Shown: positions 1-7,024 of the stretch, in pieces
How positions within the stretch are numbered: position 1 is the stretch's first letter
How the letters are laid out: every line of letters starts with the position of its first letter
Source: Bacteroidales bacterium UBA1077
Lineage (GTDB): Bacteria > Bacteroidota > Bacteroidia > Bacteroidales > UBA932
Direction of reading: 5' to 3'
NCBI GenBank assembly: GCA_002314195.1
Contig: DCCQ01000023.1
Span: 11,123-30,953 of the forward strand
Length of the DNA stretch: 19,831 bases
The notes under the pieces: model-generated
The model's database searches: none
Told to the model about the DNA's origin: nothing
What the model saw: the letters and a program-made list of their open reading frames with translations, nothing else
Made by a program: the position numbers and the translations under genes

Positions 1-99
1 AAAATTCGGGAATGACTTTTCTTTGGCCGCCTCCGCACAATGTCGCTCCGGCTCTTCGACAGCTCAGTGACCACAGACTCTACGGGCACTTCGGCAGGC

Positions 100-264
100 T
101 ACTTTTCGCGTCCGGTACAGTCCGGTACAGTCTACTTTTCGCGTCCGGTACAAACAGAGGGACAAAAATTTCGGGGACAGACCGAAATTCGCATATTCAA
201 ATTTAGGGGACAGCCGGAATTTATCGAATAAAAATTTGCGGGACAGCAGGAATATTCCTAACTT
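100..264. repeat. Array of five degenerate 33-bp tandem repeats
   Basis: Five contiguous 33-bp units start at 100, 133, 166, 199 and 232. The first two share a 21-bp identical core (99-119 and 132-152). The last three share the core AAATTT-x-x-GGGACAG. In the plus frame beginning at 100 the units read as 11-residue repeats: YFSRPVQSGTV, YFSRPVQTEGQ, KFRGQTEIRIF, KFRGQPEFIE-stop, KFAGQQEYS-stop. The stop codons suggest decay or a non-coding repeat whose length happens to be a multiple of three. The third unit holds a perfect 8-bp inverted repeat (167-174 and 182-189) around the loop GGACAGA. The array ends just before the ATPase start at 287. The same family recurs behind that gene at 1761-1826. 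No function is recognised. Confidence 0.85.
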
Positions 265-286
265 AGCATCACTAAATCAACTATTT

Positions 287-1621
287 ATGTCCAAAAGAAT
301 ATTCAAAAGAAAAATTTACGATAAATTGCTGGCGTGGAAACGAGAAAATGACGGGGCTTCCGCTCTTCTGGTTGAGGGAGCGCGGCGTGTTGGCAAGTCA
401 ACCATTGTTGAGCAATTCGCACAAAACGAGTACGAATCGTATATCCTGATTGACTTCAACAAAGCACCCATAGCAATAAAGTCTCTTTTCGAAGACATTA
501 TGGACTTGGACTATTTATTTATGGTCTTACAGCAGACATACCATAAGACTCTTGTCAAGAGAAAGTCCGTCATCATCTTTGACGAAGTCCAAAAATGCCC
601 ATTGGCACGCCAGGCAATCAAATATTTGGTACAGGATGGTCGTTATGACTACATAGAGACCGGCTCCCTTATCAGCATAAAGAAAAACACTGAAAACATT
701 ACCATCCCAAGCGAAGAAGACAGCATCCAGATGTATCCTATGGATTTTGAGGAATTCCGCTGGGCTCTTGGAGACGATGTCACTATGCCGATGCTTCATA
801 AATTTTGGGAGATGGACAAGCCGCTTGGCCCTGCTCACAGAGAGACTCAGAAAGGACTGCGACTGTATATGCTTGTCGGAGGAATGCCGCAGGCCGTCAA
901 TGCTTATCTTGACACCAACAACATGAGGAAAGTCGATGCCGCGAAGCGTAAGATCATAAAACTCTACGCCGATGACTTCCGCAAGATAGATCCAAGCGGC
1001 CGCATAACAAGACTGTTCCTCTCCATCCCCGGTCAACTCAACAAAAAGGCTGCGCATTTCCAAGCTACTACAGTGTTGAGCAATGCGGAAAGTGAAAAGG
1101 CTCTTCAACTACTCTCAGACCTCGAAGACAGTAAGACCGTTAATTTCGCCTACCATACTGATGACCCTAATGTCGGTATGGAACTGTCGCGAGACAACTC
1201 CAAATACAAAATATTCGTTGGAGACACTGGCCTATTCATAACAATGGCCTTTTGGGACAAGGCTTACACAGAGAACGTAATATACGACAAACTGCTCAGT
1301 GACAAACTTTCCGCAAACCTCGGCTATGTATATGAGAATCTCATCGCCCAGATGTTCACAGCATCAGGGAACAAACTCTTCTACTACACTTGGCCAAAAG
1401 ACGAGAAGCACAATTATGAGATCGACTTCCTTCTTTCACGTGGAACCAAGATTGTCCCAGTCGAAGTCAAATCCTCAGGATATAAAACACACGCATCATT
1501 GGATGCCTTCTGCAAGAAATTTTCTTCCCGCATTTCGGAAAGGTATCTTATCTACACAAAGGACCTGTGCAGAGATGGTCAGACAAGGATGGTTCCCGTC
1601 TATATGACGCCGATCCTATAG
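287..1621 (+). CDS. AAA+ ATPase with DUF4143 / PD-(D/E)XK-like C-terminal domain
   Basis: The 444-residue protein belongs to the large family of prokaryotic AAA ATPases that carry a C-terminal DUF4143 region; their biological role is poorly known. Walker A is GARRVGKST (31-39), Walker B is SVIIFDEVQ (94-102), and a sensor-like TGS lies at 125-127. The C-terminal part has the nuclease-fold pattern: E350 in VYEN, D380 in YEID, and E393/K395 in PVEVK. This resembles a PD-(D/E)XK core, but activity is not established. The start is ATG at 287; a TTG 51 bp upstream is in frame but lies inside the 33-bp repeat array. The gene is markedly more AT-rich than the housekeeping genes to its right, it is flanked on both sides by direct copies of one repeat family, and no partner gene is visible. 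Acquisition by transfer is inferred. No Bacteroidota-type promoter was identified upstream. Confidence 0.88.
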   Translation: MSKRIFKRKIYDKLLAWKRENDGASALLVEGARRVGKSTIVEQFAQNEYESYILIDFNKAPIAIKSLFEDIMDLDYLFMVLQQTYHKTLVKRKSVIIFDEVQKCPLARQAIKYLVQDGRYDYIETGSLISIKKNTENITIPSEEDSIQMYPMDFEEFRWALGDDVTMPMLHKFWEMDKPLGPAHRETQKGLRLYMLVGGMPQAVNAYLDTNNMRKVDAAKRKIIKLYADDFRKIDPSGRITRLFLSIPGQLNKKAAHFQATTVLSNAESEKALQLLSDLEDSKTVNFAYHTDDPNVGMELSRDNSKYKIFVGDTGLFITMAFWDKAYTENVIYDKLLSDKLSANLGYVYENLIAQMFTASGNKLFYYTWPKDEKHNYEIDFLLSRGTKIVPVEVKSSGYKTHASLDAFCKKFSSRISERYLIYTKDLCRDGQTRMVPVYMTPIL

Positions 1622-1682
1622 CCAAGCCTAATTCATTGTTGTCAATGCAGTTACTTCGCAACTAACAAAAAAACAAAACGAA

Positions 1683-1744
1683 ACTCCGCAACTTTTTAGT
1701 GATTTACTCCGCAACTTTTAGGCATAACACTCCGCAACTTTTAG
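1683..1744. repeat. Three-copy 23-bp tandem repeat behind the ATPase gene
   Basis: The core ACTCCGCAACTTTTAG occurs at 1683 (with one extra T), 1706 and 1729, giving an exact 23-bp period. The variable 6-7 bp between cores are TGATTT and GCATAAC. A weaker relative (ACTTCGCAACTA) lies at 1653. The period is not a multiple of three and the copies contain stop codons, so the repeat is not coding. It begins about 60 bp after the ATPase stop codon, and no matching copy is seen upstream of that gene. Confidence 0.85.
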
Positions 1745-1760
1745 ATGAACAACAGAGGCT

Positions 1761-1826
1761 AAATTTCGGGGACAGCCGGGATTTTGCGCCGAAAAATTTA
1801 CGGGTCAGTAGGGGTTTCCGTATCTT
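1761..1826. repeat. Two downstream copies of the 33-bp repeat family
   Basis: Units at 1761-1793 and 1794-1826 match the array at 166-264 in core sequence, period and orientation. In the plus frame they read KFRGQPGFCAE and KFTGQ-stop-GFPYL, comparable to KFRGQTEIRIF and KFRGQPEFIE upstream. With G-U pairs the first unit can form a 9-bp stem around a GACAG-containing loop. These copies place the ATPase gene and the 23-bp repeats inside a direct-repeat bracket of about 1.5 kb. The remaining stretch 1827-1922, up to smpB, shows no gene. Confidence 0.75.
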
Positions 1827-1857
1827 AAAGATCATGAATCAATCTCTTACGCTGAAA

Positions 1858-1878
1858 GAAAATCATATTGAGATTTTC
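1858..1878 (-). terminator. Possible weak terminator hairpin after smpB
   Basis: The arms GAAAATC (1858-1864) and GATTTTC (1872-1878) are perfectly complementary around a 7-nt loop. The hairpin lies 44 bp beyond the smpB stop codon. On the minus strand it is followed only by a short T-rich stretch, and the stem is AT-rich, so termination would be weak. It is offered only because no better candidate exists here. Confidence 0.25.
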
Positions 1879-1922
1879 GCTCGATAATGTCAGCATCGCG
1901 GACAGAAGCCCAGTGACCGGCG

Positions 1923-2378
1923 CTATTCCCCGCGGTCAAGCTCCCGGCGGAGGTCTTTCTCTTTGATGGAGGCGCGCTTGTCATAGACTTTCTTGCCTCG
2001 GGCGAGGGCGATGACAAGCTTGGCGAGGCCGTCCTCATTGATGAACAGCTTGGTGGCGACGATGGTAAGGCCTTTCTCTTTTACGGCCTGGTGCAAATGC
2101 CGGAGTTCACGCTTGGTCAGAAGGAGCTTGCGGTCTCTCATCGGCTCGTGCTGTCCCCATGAACCCCAGAAGTACTGGGCCACATTCATGCCCTTGACAA
2201 ACAACTCGTTGCCGACGAAATAACAGAACGAATCGACCAGCGAAGCCTTGCCCATACGGATAGACTTTATCTCAGTGCTGACCAAGGATATTCCCGCTAC
2301 ATAGGTTTCAAGGAACTCATAGTCGAACGAGGCCCGGCGGTTGCGTATCTCAACTTTATATTCTTTCTGCTTTGGCAT
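1923..2378 (-). CDS. smpB: SsrA-binding protein SmpB
   Basis: This 151-residue protein binds tmRNA and delivers it to stalled ribosomes for trans-translation, where it mimics a tRNA anticodon arm in the decoding site. The sequence matches the family along its whole length: the N-terminal start of the beta-barrel (NRRASFDYEFLETYVAGI), the segment STEIKSIRMGKASLVDSF, and the basic C-terminal tail (ARGKKVYDKRASIKEKDL) that enters the mRNA channel. The start is ATG at 2378; a TTG two codons upstream (2384) is in frame but less likely. No Shine-Dalgarno sequence is present, which is normal for Bacteroidota. It diverges from the M16 peptidase operon. The tmRNA gene itself is not in the window. Confidence 0.96.
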   Translation of the reverse strand: MPKQKEYKVEIRNRRASFDYEFLETYVAGISLVSTEIKSIRMGKASLVDSFCYFVGNELFVKGMNVAQYFWGSWGQHEPMRDRKLLLTKRELRHLHQAVKEKGLTIVATKLFINEDGLAKLVIALARGKKVYDKRASIKEKDLRRELDRGE

Positions 2379-2488
2379 ATTCAAAATTCATTTATTGCGA
2401 ATCACTGCCTCTACAGCAAACCTGTCCACAGAATTTCCCGGGGCACAGCGAAGCGGTGATGACATTCATTGCCCACAAACCTAATAGT

Positions 2489-2538
2489 CGCACACCAAGG
2501 ATTGTGGTGCAAAGATAATCACTTTTCTTGGTGTTGCG
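2489..2538. promoter_or_regulatory. Imperfect dyad across the divergent promoters
   Basis: The left arm CGCACACCAAG (2489-2499) and the right arm CTTGGTGTTGCG (2527-2538) are inverted copies with a single bulged base. The innermost 8 bp (ACACCAAG/CTTGGTGT) are perfect. The arms are 27 bp apart and enclose the smpB -7 box; the right arm covers the -33 TTG of the peptidase promoter. The layout suits an operator contacted by a protein binding two half-sites, but no regulator is identified and chance cannot be excluded. Confidence 0.35.
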
Positions 2539-2545
2539 GCCAAAA
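2510..2545 (-). promoter_or_regulatory. Candidate smpB promoter
   Basis: On the minus strand TATCTTTG (plus 2510-2517) fits the Bacteroidota -7 consensus TAnnTTTG. A TTTTG (2541-2545) lies 23 bp upstream, slightly more than the usual 19-21 bp spacing. The inferred transcript start near 2503 would give a leader of about 125 nt. The -7 match is good and the -33 match is only fair. Confidence 0.45.
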
Positions 2546-2558
2546 TTGATTAAGTTTG
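2528..2558 (+). promoter_or_regulatory. Candidate promoter of the M16-miaA-purE operon
   Basis: TAAGTTTG at 2551-2558 is a full match to the Bacteroidota -7 element TAnnTTTG. TTG at 2528-2530 lies exactly 20 bp upstream, as expected for the -33 element. Transcription would begin near 2564, leaving a leader of about 70-80 nt before the M16 gene. The -33 element overlaps the right arm of the dyad at 2489-2538. Confidence 0.6.
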
Positions 2559-2633
2559 TCAATTACTCCCATTCAGGGAAGAATACACTGCAACCGGCAA
2601 ATAACAACTCACCGAGGATTTGACGATTAGTTA

Positions 2634-5555
2634 ATGTTCAATATTATGAAAAGGCAACTCATACTGGCGGTAGCTACCGTCATCACGCTATTCCTGACAG
2701 GAGCTTGCGGGAAGTACAAGTACGAGACAGTCAAGGGAGATCCGATGAACACGAAGATCTACACTCTCGACAACGGACTCAAGGTTTATATGACCGTCAA
2801 CAAGGAGACTCCGCGCGTGCAGACCTACATCGCCGTCAAGGTAGGCAGCAAGAACGACCCGAAGGAGACCACAGGACTCGCCCACTACCTTGAGCACCTG
2901 ATGTTCAAAGGCACAGAGAACTTCGGAACCTCCGACTACGCCGCCGAGAAGCCGATGCTCGACTCGATCAAGGCACTGTTCGAGGTTTACCGCACAAAAA
3001 CCGATCCCGAGGAGCGCAAAGCCATCTACCATCAGATCGACTCAATCAGCTACGAAGCCTCCAAGATCGCCATTCCTAATGAATATGACAAACTGATGGC
3101 CGTCATCGGAGCCGACAACACCAACGCCTTCACTTCCAACGACATGACCGTCTATCAGGAGGATATTCCTTCCAACGAGATAGACAACTGGGCCAAGATT
3201 GAGGCCGACAGGTTCATGCATCCGGTGATCCGCGGGTTCCACACCGAACTGGAAGCCGTCTATGAGGAAAAGAACATGAGCCTCACCCAGGACAACCGGA
3301 AGGCTATGGAAGCCCTCGACCTCGCCCTCTTCCCTCACCATCCTTACGGACTCCAGACAACCCTCGGAACCCAGGAGCACCTGAAGAACCCGTCAATCGT
3401 CAACATAGAGAACTACAGAGCCAACTTCTACGTACCTAACAACGTGGCCATCTGCGTTTCCGGAGACTTCGATCCCGACACATTCGTCGCCACAATCGAG
3501 AAATATTTCGGAGAATGGAAGCCAAATCCTGACATCAAGTACCTTGAATATGAACCTGAGCAGGTGATCACTACTCCTGTACAGAAAGATGTCTATGGAC
3601 TCGATGCCGAATTCGTGATGATGGGCTGGAGAGTGCCGGGATCCAACGACTACCTCAGAAGCGAGGTGGGCGACATCGTGGGAGACATCCTCTACAACGG
3701 GCAGGCCGGCCTGGCTGACCTGAACCTTATACAGGCGCAGAAAGTCAACGGTTTCTACGGATTCAACTACACCCGTCCGGACTACGGCGAGTTCCTTCTC
3801 GTGGGCTATCCTCGTGAGGGACAGACCCTTGACCAGGTACGCGACCTGATCCTCGAGCAGGTAGCCAAGCTCCGCAGCGGAGACTTCGACGAGAGCCTCA
3901 TCCAGTCAACACTGAACAACTACAAGCTCTCCAACATGCGTCAGCTGGAAAACAATGACGACAGGGCGATGAGTTTCGTTGAATCTTTCATCAACGGGCA
4001 CAACTGGAAAGACGATGCCCTGCGGATGCAAAGACTTGAGAAAGTCACAAAGCAGCAGATTGTGGACTGGGCGAACGAGCATCTTGGAGCCAACAGTTAT
4101 GTGGCTGTCTATAAGCGCATCGGCGAGGACAAGAACATCGAGAAAATCGCCGCCCCGGCAATCACTCCGATCGAGACCAACCGCGACAAGCAGAGCGAGT
4201 TCCTGAACGAGATCCAAAACACGCCGGTCACCCCTATCGAGCCGGTGTTCGTGGACTTCGCCAAGGAAATGTCCAAAGGCAGTCTGGCCGACGGAATCGA
4301 GCTTCTCTACAAGAAGAACGAGATCAATGACATCACGACCTTGACCAACGTGTTCGACCGCGGAACTCAAGGCGACCCTCGCCTCGATCTGGCGTTCGAT
4401 TATCTGAGCTATCTTGGCACTCCGACCAGAACCGCGGAGCAAATCAAGAAAGAGTTGTACGGACTCGCTTGCTCTCAGAGACTTTCCTGCGGCCCCACCC
4501 AGTCCTACATCGGAGTGAGTGGTCTTGACGAGAATATCGGCAAAGCTATGGACATCGTGGAGGATCTGATCTTCAACGCGCAGCCGGACACGGCGATCCT
4601 TGCGGAACTGAAATCAGACATATTCAAAAACCGCTCAGACAGCAAACTGAGCCAGAGGGCCTGCTTCAGCGCGCTTCAGAAATACATTTTCTACGGTCCG
4701 GAGTTCATCAGGAAGACCACGCTCACCAACGGACAGATAGCGGCCCTCACTTCTGAGGAACTGCTCCAGGCCGTTAGGGATCTGTACTCCAAGAGTCACG
4801 ACATCCTTTACTACGGTCCGTCCGATGAGGCGTCCGCCAAGAAGACAATAGCCGAACACCACAAGACAAGTGAGAATCCTGAGCCTCTTGAGAGGGTTCA
4901 CCCTCAAGCCAGACAAGTGGCGTCCAGCGAGGTGTTCATCGCTCCTTACGACGCGAACCAATTCTATTATCTGCAATATTCCGACAGAGGAGAGAAGTTC
5001 AGTGCCGCCAACGATCCTGAAGTGAGGATGTACAACACCTATTTCGGAAGCGGAATGGGAGCCATCGTCTTCCAGGAGATGCGCGAGGCCAGAGGTCTTG
5101 CATATTCAGCGGCCGCCTACCTCAGCGACCTTGGATACAAGGACTGCGACTACATGTTCTACGCATTCATCGCCTCGCAGAACGACAAGGCAAAGGAAGC
5201 CGTCGAGGCGTTCGACAGCATCATCAATGATATGCCTGAATCCGAAAAAGCCTTCGAAGTGGCCAAGACTTCCCTGCTGACCGGCATCCGCACAAGCAGA
5301 ACAACCGGCATCAATGTCCTTTACAAATATCTTGACCTTCAGGACTATGGTCTCACAGAAGATCGAGAGAAGGCAGTGTTCGAGAAAGTCCAGAACATGA
5401 CACTCGCCGACGTGAAAGCCTTCCAGGAAAAGTGGATCAAGGGCCGCAGATACGTCTACGGATTCCTCGGCCAGAAAGAAGGGTTCGACATGGATTTCGT
5501 CGGTTCGCTCGGCCCTGTCACCGAACTCACCCTTGAGGAAATCTTCGGCTACTAA
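2634..5555 (+). CDS. M16 family zinc metallopeptidase, lipoprotein
   Basis: This 973-residue protein is a double-length M16 (pitrilysin/insulinase) peptidase, expected to degrade peptides in the cell envelope. The N-terminus has a hydrophobic signal segment ending in the lipobox-like LTGAC (Cys25), so it is probably a lipoprotein. The inverted zinc motif HYLEH is at 84-88. The third ligand is best placed at E212 in AVYEEKNMS, with E205 matching the second conserved Glu. An insertion of about 50 residues between motif and ligand makes the spacing longer than in pitrilysin. The C-terminal half keeps the M16_C segment GSGMGAIVFQEMREARGLAY but has no second HxxEH, as usual for an inactive partner half. 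ATG at 2646 is an alternative start giving MKRQ. It is the first gene of an operon with miaA (3-bp gap) and purE. The substrate is unknown. Confidence 0.93.
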   Translation: MFNIMKRQLILAVATVITLFLTGACGKYKYETVKGDPMNTKIYTLDNGLKVYMTVNKETPRVQTYIAVKVGSKNDPKETTGLAHYLEHLMFKGTENFGTSDYAAEKPMLDSIKALFEVYRTKTDPEERKAIYHQIDSISYEASKIAIPNEYDKLMAVIGADNTNAFTSNDMTVYQEDIPSNEIDNWAKIEADRFMHPVIRGFHTELEAVYEEKNMSLTQDNRKAMEALDLALFPHHPYGLQTTLGTQEHLKNPSIVNIENYRANFYVPNNVAICVSGDFDPDTFVATIEKYFGEWKPNPDIKYLEYEPEQVITTPVQKDVYGLDAEFVMMGWRVPGSNDYLRSEVGDIVGDILYNGQAGLADLNLIQAQKVNGFYGFNYTRPDYGEFLLVGYPREGQTLDQVRDLILEQVAKLRSGDFDESLIQSTLNNYKLSNMRQLENNDDRAMSFVESFINGHNWKDDALRMQRLEKVTKQQIVDWANEHLGANSYVAVYKRIGEDKNIEKIAAPAITPIETNRDKQSEFLNEIQNTPVTPIEPVFVDFAKEMSKGSLADGIELLYKKNEINDITTLTNVFDRGTQGDPRLDLAFDYLSYLGTPTRTAEQIKKELYGLACSQRLSCGPTQSYIGVSGLDENIGKAMDIVEDLIFNAQPDTAILAELKSDIFKNRSDSKLSQRACFSALQKYIFYGPEFIRKTTLTNGQIAALTSEELLQAVRDLYSKSHDILYYGPSDEASAKKTIAEHHKTSENPEPLERVHPQARQVASSEVFIAPYDANQFYYLQYSDRGEKFSAANDPEVRMYNTYFGSGMGAIVFQEMREARGLAYSAAAYLSDLGYKDCDYMFYAFIASQNDKAKEAVEAFDSIINDMPESEKAFEVAKTSLLTGIRTSRTTGINVLYKYLDLQDYGLTEDREKAVFEKVQNMTLADVKAFQEKWIKGRRYVYGFLGQKEGFDMDFVGSLGPVTELTLEEIFGY

Positions 5556-5558
5556 CGA

Positions 5559-6527
5559 ATGAGCAGAAAACCACAGAACAAGCTTCGGGAAGCGATTCCC
5601 ATCCCGCCTCCGGCTCCATTGCCAGAACCAGAGACCATCGACTTCGGGAGTATATTCAATGAATATGCTTCCGGAGCCATTGATCTGATCGTTGTGCTCG
5701 GGCCGACCGCTTCAGGGAAAACCCGCTACGCAGTGGATCTGGCGCGCAGATGCGGCAACGGAGAGATCCTGTCCGCCGATTCCCGCCAAGTCTATCGCGG
5801 CATGGACATCGGGACGGGCAAGGATCTGAATGAATATGGCGACGTTCCCTACCACCTTATAGACATTGTGCCGGCCGGCACACGTTTCGACCTGTATCAG
5901 TGGCAGCAAGCCTTTGAACATGCCTACAAAGACATCCGCGAAAGAGGCAAGACTCCGATTCTGTGTGGCGGGACAGGCCTCTACATTCAGGCCGCCACCT
6001 GCGGGTACACTCTGCCTCAGGTTCCGCCAAACGAAGAACTTAGGGACGAGTTGGAGAGATACAGCACCGAGACCCTTATTTCCAAACTAAAAGGCTTCGG
6101 CCCGCTCCCAGACGAGGGTGTCCTCCAATCCAAAAGGAGGATAATCAGGGCATTGGAAGTGGCGATGTACGAACGTGAACATCCTGTGAAACGGACCGGC
6201 TTCATGCCTAAGAATCCGTACTACATAGGGACTTTGGTCAGCCGCGAGGAACGTGTCGCAAGGATTGACCGGAGGCTCGACGAGAGGTTGGCCGGTGGGA
6301 TGATCGAAGAGGTAAAAGGATTGCTGGATAGTGGAATCCCAGCCGAAGACCTTGTCTATTACGGACTTGAGTACAAATTTGTCACTCAGTACGTTCTTGG
6401 TGTCCTGACTTACGAGGAGATGCACACGCTTCTGACCAACGCCATCCACCAGTTCGCCAAACGCCAGATGACATGGTTTAGAGGCATGGAGAAAGACGGC
6501 ATCGCAATCCACTGGACGGAGGTGTAA
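5559..6527 (+). CDS. miaA: tRNA dimethylallyltransferase MiaA
   Basis: MiaA transfers a dimethylallyl group to N6 of A37 in tRNAs that read UNN codons, the first step of i6A/ms2i6A formation. Seen motifs are the P-loop GPTASGKT (48-55), the catalytic-region DSRQVYRGMDIGTG, CGGTGLYI, RRIIRALEV, and the C-terminal AIHQFAKRQMTWFRG. The protein has 322 residues. About 40 residues precede the P-loop, more than the roughly 10 usual in the family, and they include a proline-rich stretch (IPIPPPAPLPEPE). No ATG lies between this start and the P-loop, so either the extension is real or translation begins at an internal GTG near the P-loop. The start codon is 3 bp after the peptidase stop, which suggests translational coupling. 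Confidence 0.95.
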   Translation: MSRKPQNKLREAIPIPPPAPLPEPETIDFGSIFNEYASGAIDLIVVLGPTASGKTRYAVDLARRCGNGEILSADSRQVYRGMDIGTGKDLNEYGDVPYHLIDIVPAGTRFDLYQWQQAFEHAYKDIRERGKTPILCGGTGLYIQAATCGYTLPQVPPNEELRDELERYSTETLISKLKGFGPLPDEGVLQSKRRIIRALEVAMYEREHPVKRTGFMPKNPYYIGTLVSREERVARIDRRLDERLAGGMIEEVKGLLDSGIPAEDLVYYGLEYKFVTQYVLGVLTYEEMHTLLTNAIHQFAKRQMTWFRGMEKDGIAIHWTEV

Positions 6528-6553
6528 GAAAATTCAATAACATTCAATATTTT

Positions 6554-7024
6554 ATGCTGAAAGTAGCGATTATTATGGGATCAACGAGTGACTACGATGT
6601 CATGTCTGGAGCCGAGCAGATCCTTTCCGACTTCGGAATTGAGTTTGAAAAAAGGGTGATCAGCGCCCACAGAACCCCCGAGCTGATGTTTGAATATACC
6701 AAAGCTCTCAAAGGCCGTGGGTTCGGAGTCGTCATCGCCGGAGCCGGCGGAGCCGCGCATCTTGCCGGTGTGGCCGCCGGGCTGACCACACTGCCGGTGA
6801 TCGCCGTGCCGATGCAGACCAAGGCTCTCGGCGGACTGGATTCACTTCTGTCAATGGTACAGATGCCGACCGGAATTCCTGTGGCCACGGTCGCGATTGG
6901 CGGAGCCAAGAATGCAGCAATCCTTGCGGCAGAAATCATAGCCCTTCAAGACGTGATGGTCTCTGAGAAACTGGATGCCTACCGCAAGGCTCAAGCTGAA
7001 AAAATCTACAATACGACTATCTAG
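6554..7024 (+). CDS. purE: N5-carboxyaminoimidazole ribonucleotide mutase PurE (class I)
   Basis: PurE converts N5-CAIR to CAIR in de novo purine synthesis, working after PurK. The 156-residue length and the motifs MGSTSDYDVM, ISAHRTPELM (with the catalytic His), GAGGAAHLAGVAAGLT and ALGGLDSLLSMVQMPTGIPV are those of class I PurE. purK is not in the window. The gene follows miaA by 26 bp on the same strand and probably shares its transcript. Its TAG stop codon (7022-7024) overlaps the stop of the converging regulator gene, so there is no room for a terminator between them. Confidence 0.96.
   Translation: MLKVAIIMGSTSDYDVMSGAEQILSDFGIEFEKRVISAHRTPELMFEYTKALKGRGFGVVIAGAGGAAHLAGVAAGLTTLPVIAVPMQTKALGGLDSLLSMVQMPTGIPVATVAIGGAKNAAILAAEIIALQDVMVSEKLDAYRKAQAEKIYNTTI

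Noticed and set aside
12..231. Two short plus-strand ORFs (about 63 residues each) at the left edge
   Set aside because: They run through the 33-bp repeat array in two frames, and their apparent protein repeats are a by-product of the repeat period. No known domain was recognised.
100..264. Possible CRISPR array
   Set aside because: The units are contiguous and degenerate, without unique spacers, and no cas gene is in the window.
527..1108. 193-residue ORF antisense to the ATPase gene
   Set aside because: It lies opposite an intact gene with clear Walker motifs and resembles no known family.
1650..1675. Possible terminator after the ATPase gene
   Set aside because: The stem (AGTT/AACT) is only 4 bp, and the following run is of A on the sense strand, not T.
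1699..1887. 62-residue plus-strand ORF behind the ATPase gene
   Set aside because: It is built from the 23-bp and 33-bp repeats in an arbitrary frame and has no recognisable domain.
2385..2633. tRNA, tmRNA or riboswitch in the smpB/M16 intergenic region
   Set aside because: No cloverleaf, alanine-like acceptor or aptamer consensus was seen. The region is explained by two promoters and a dyad.
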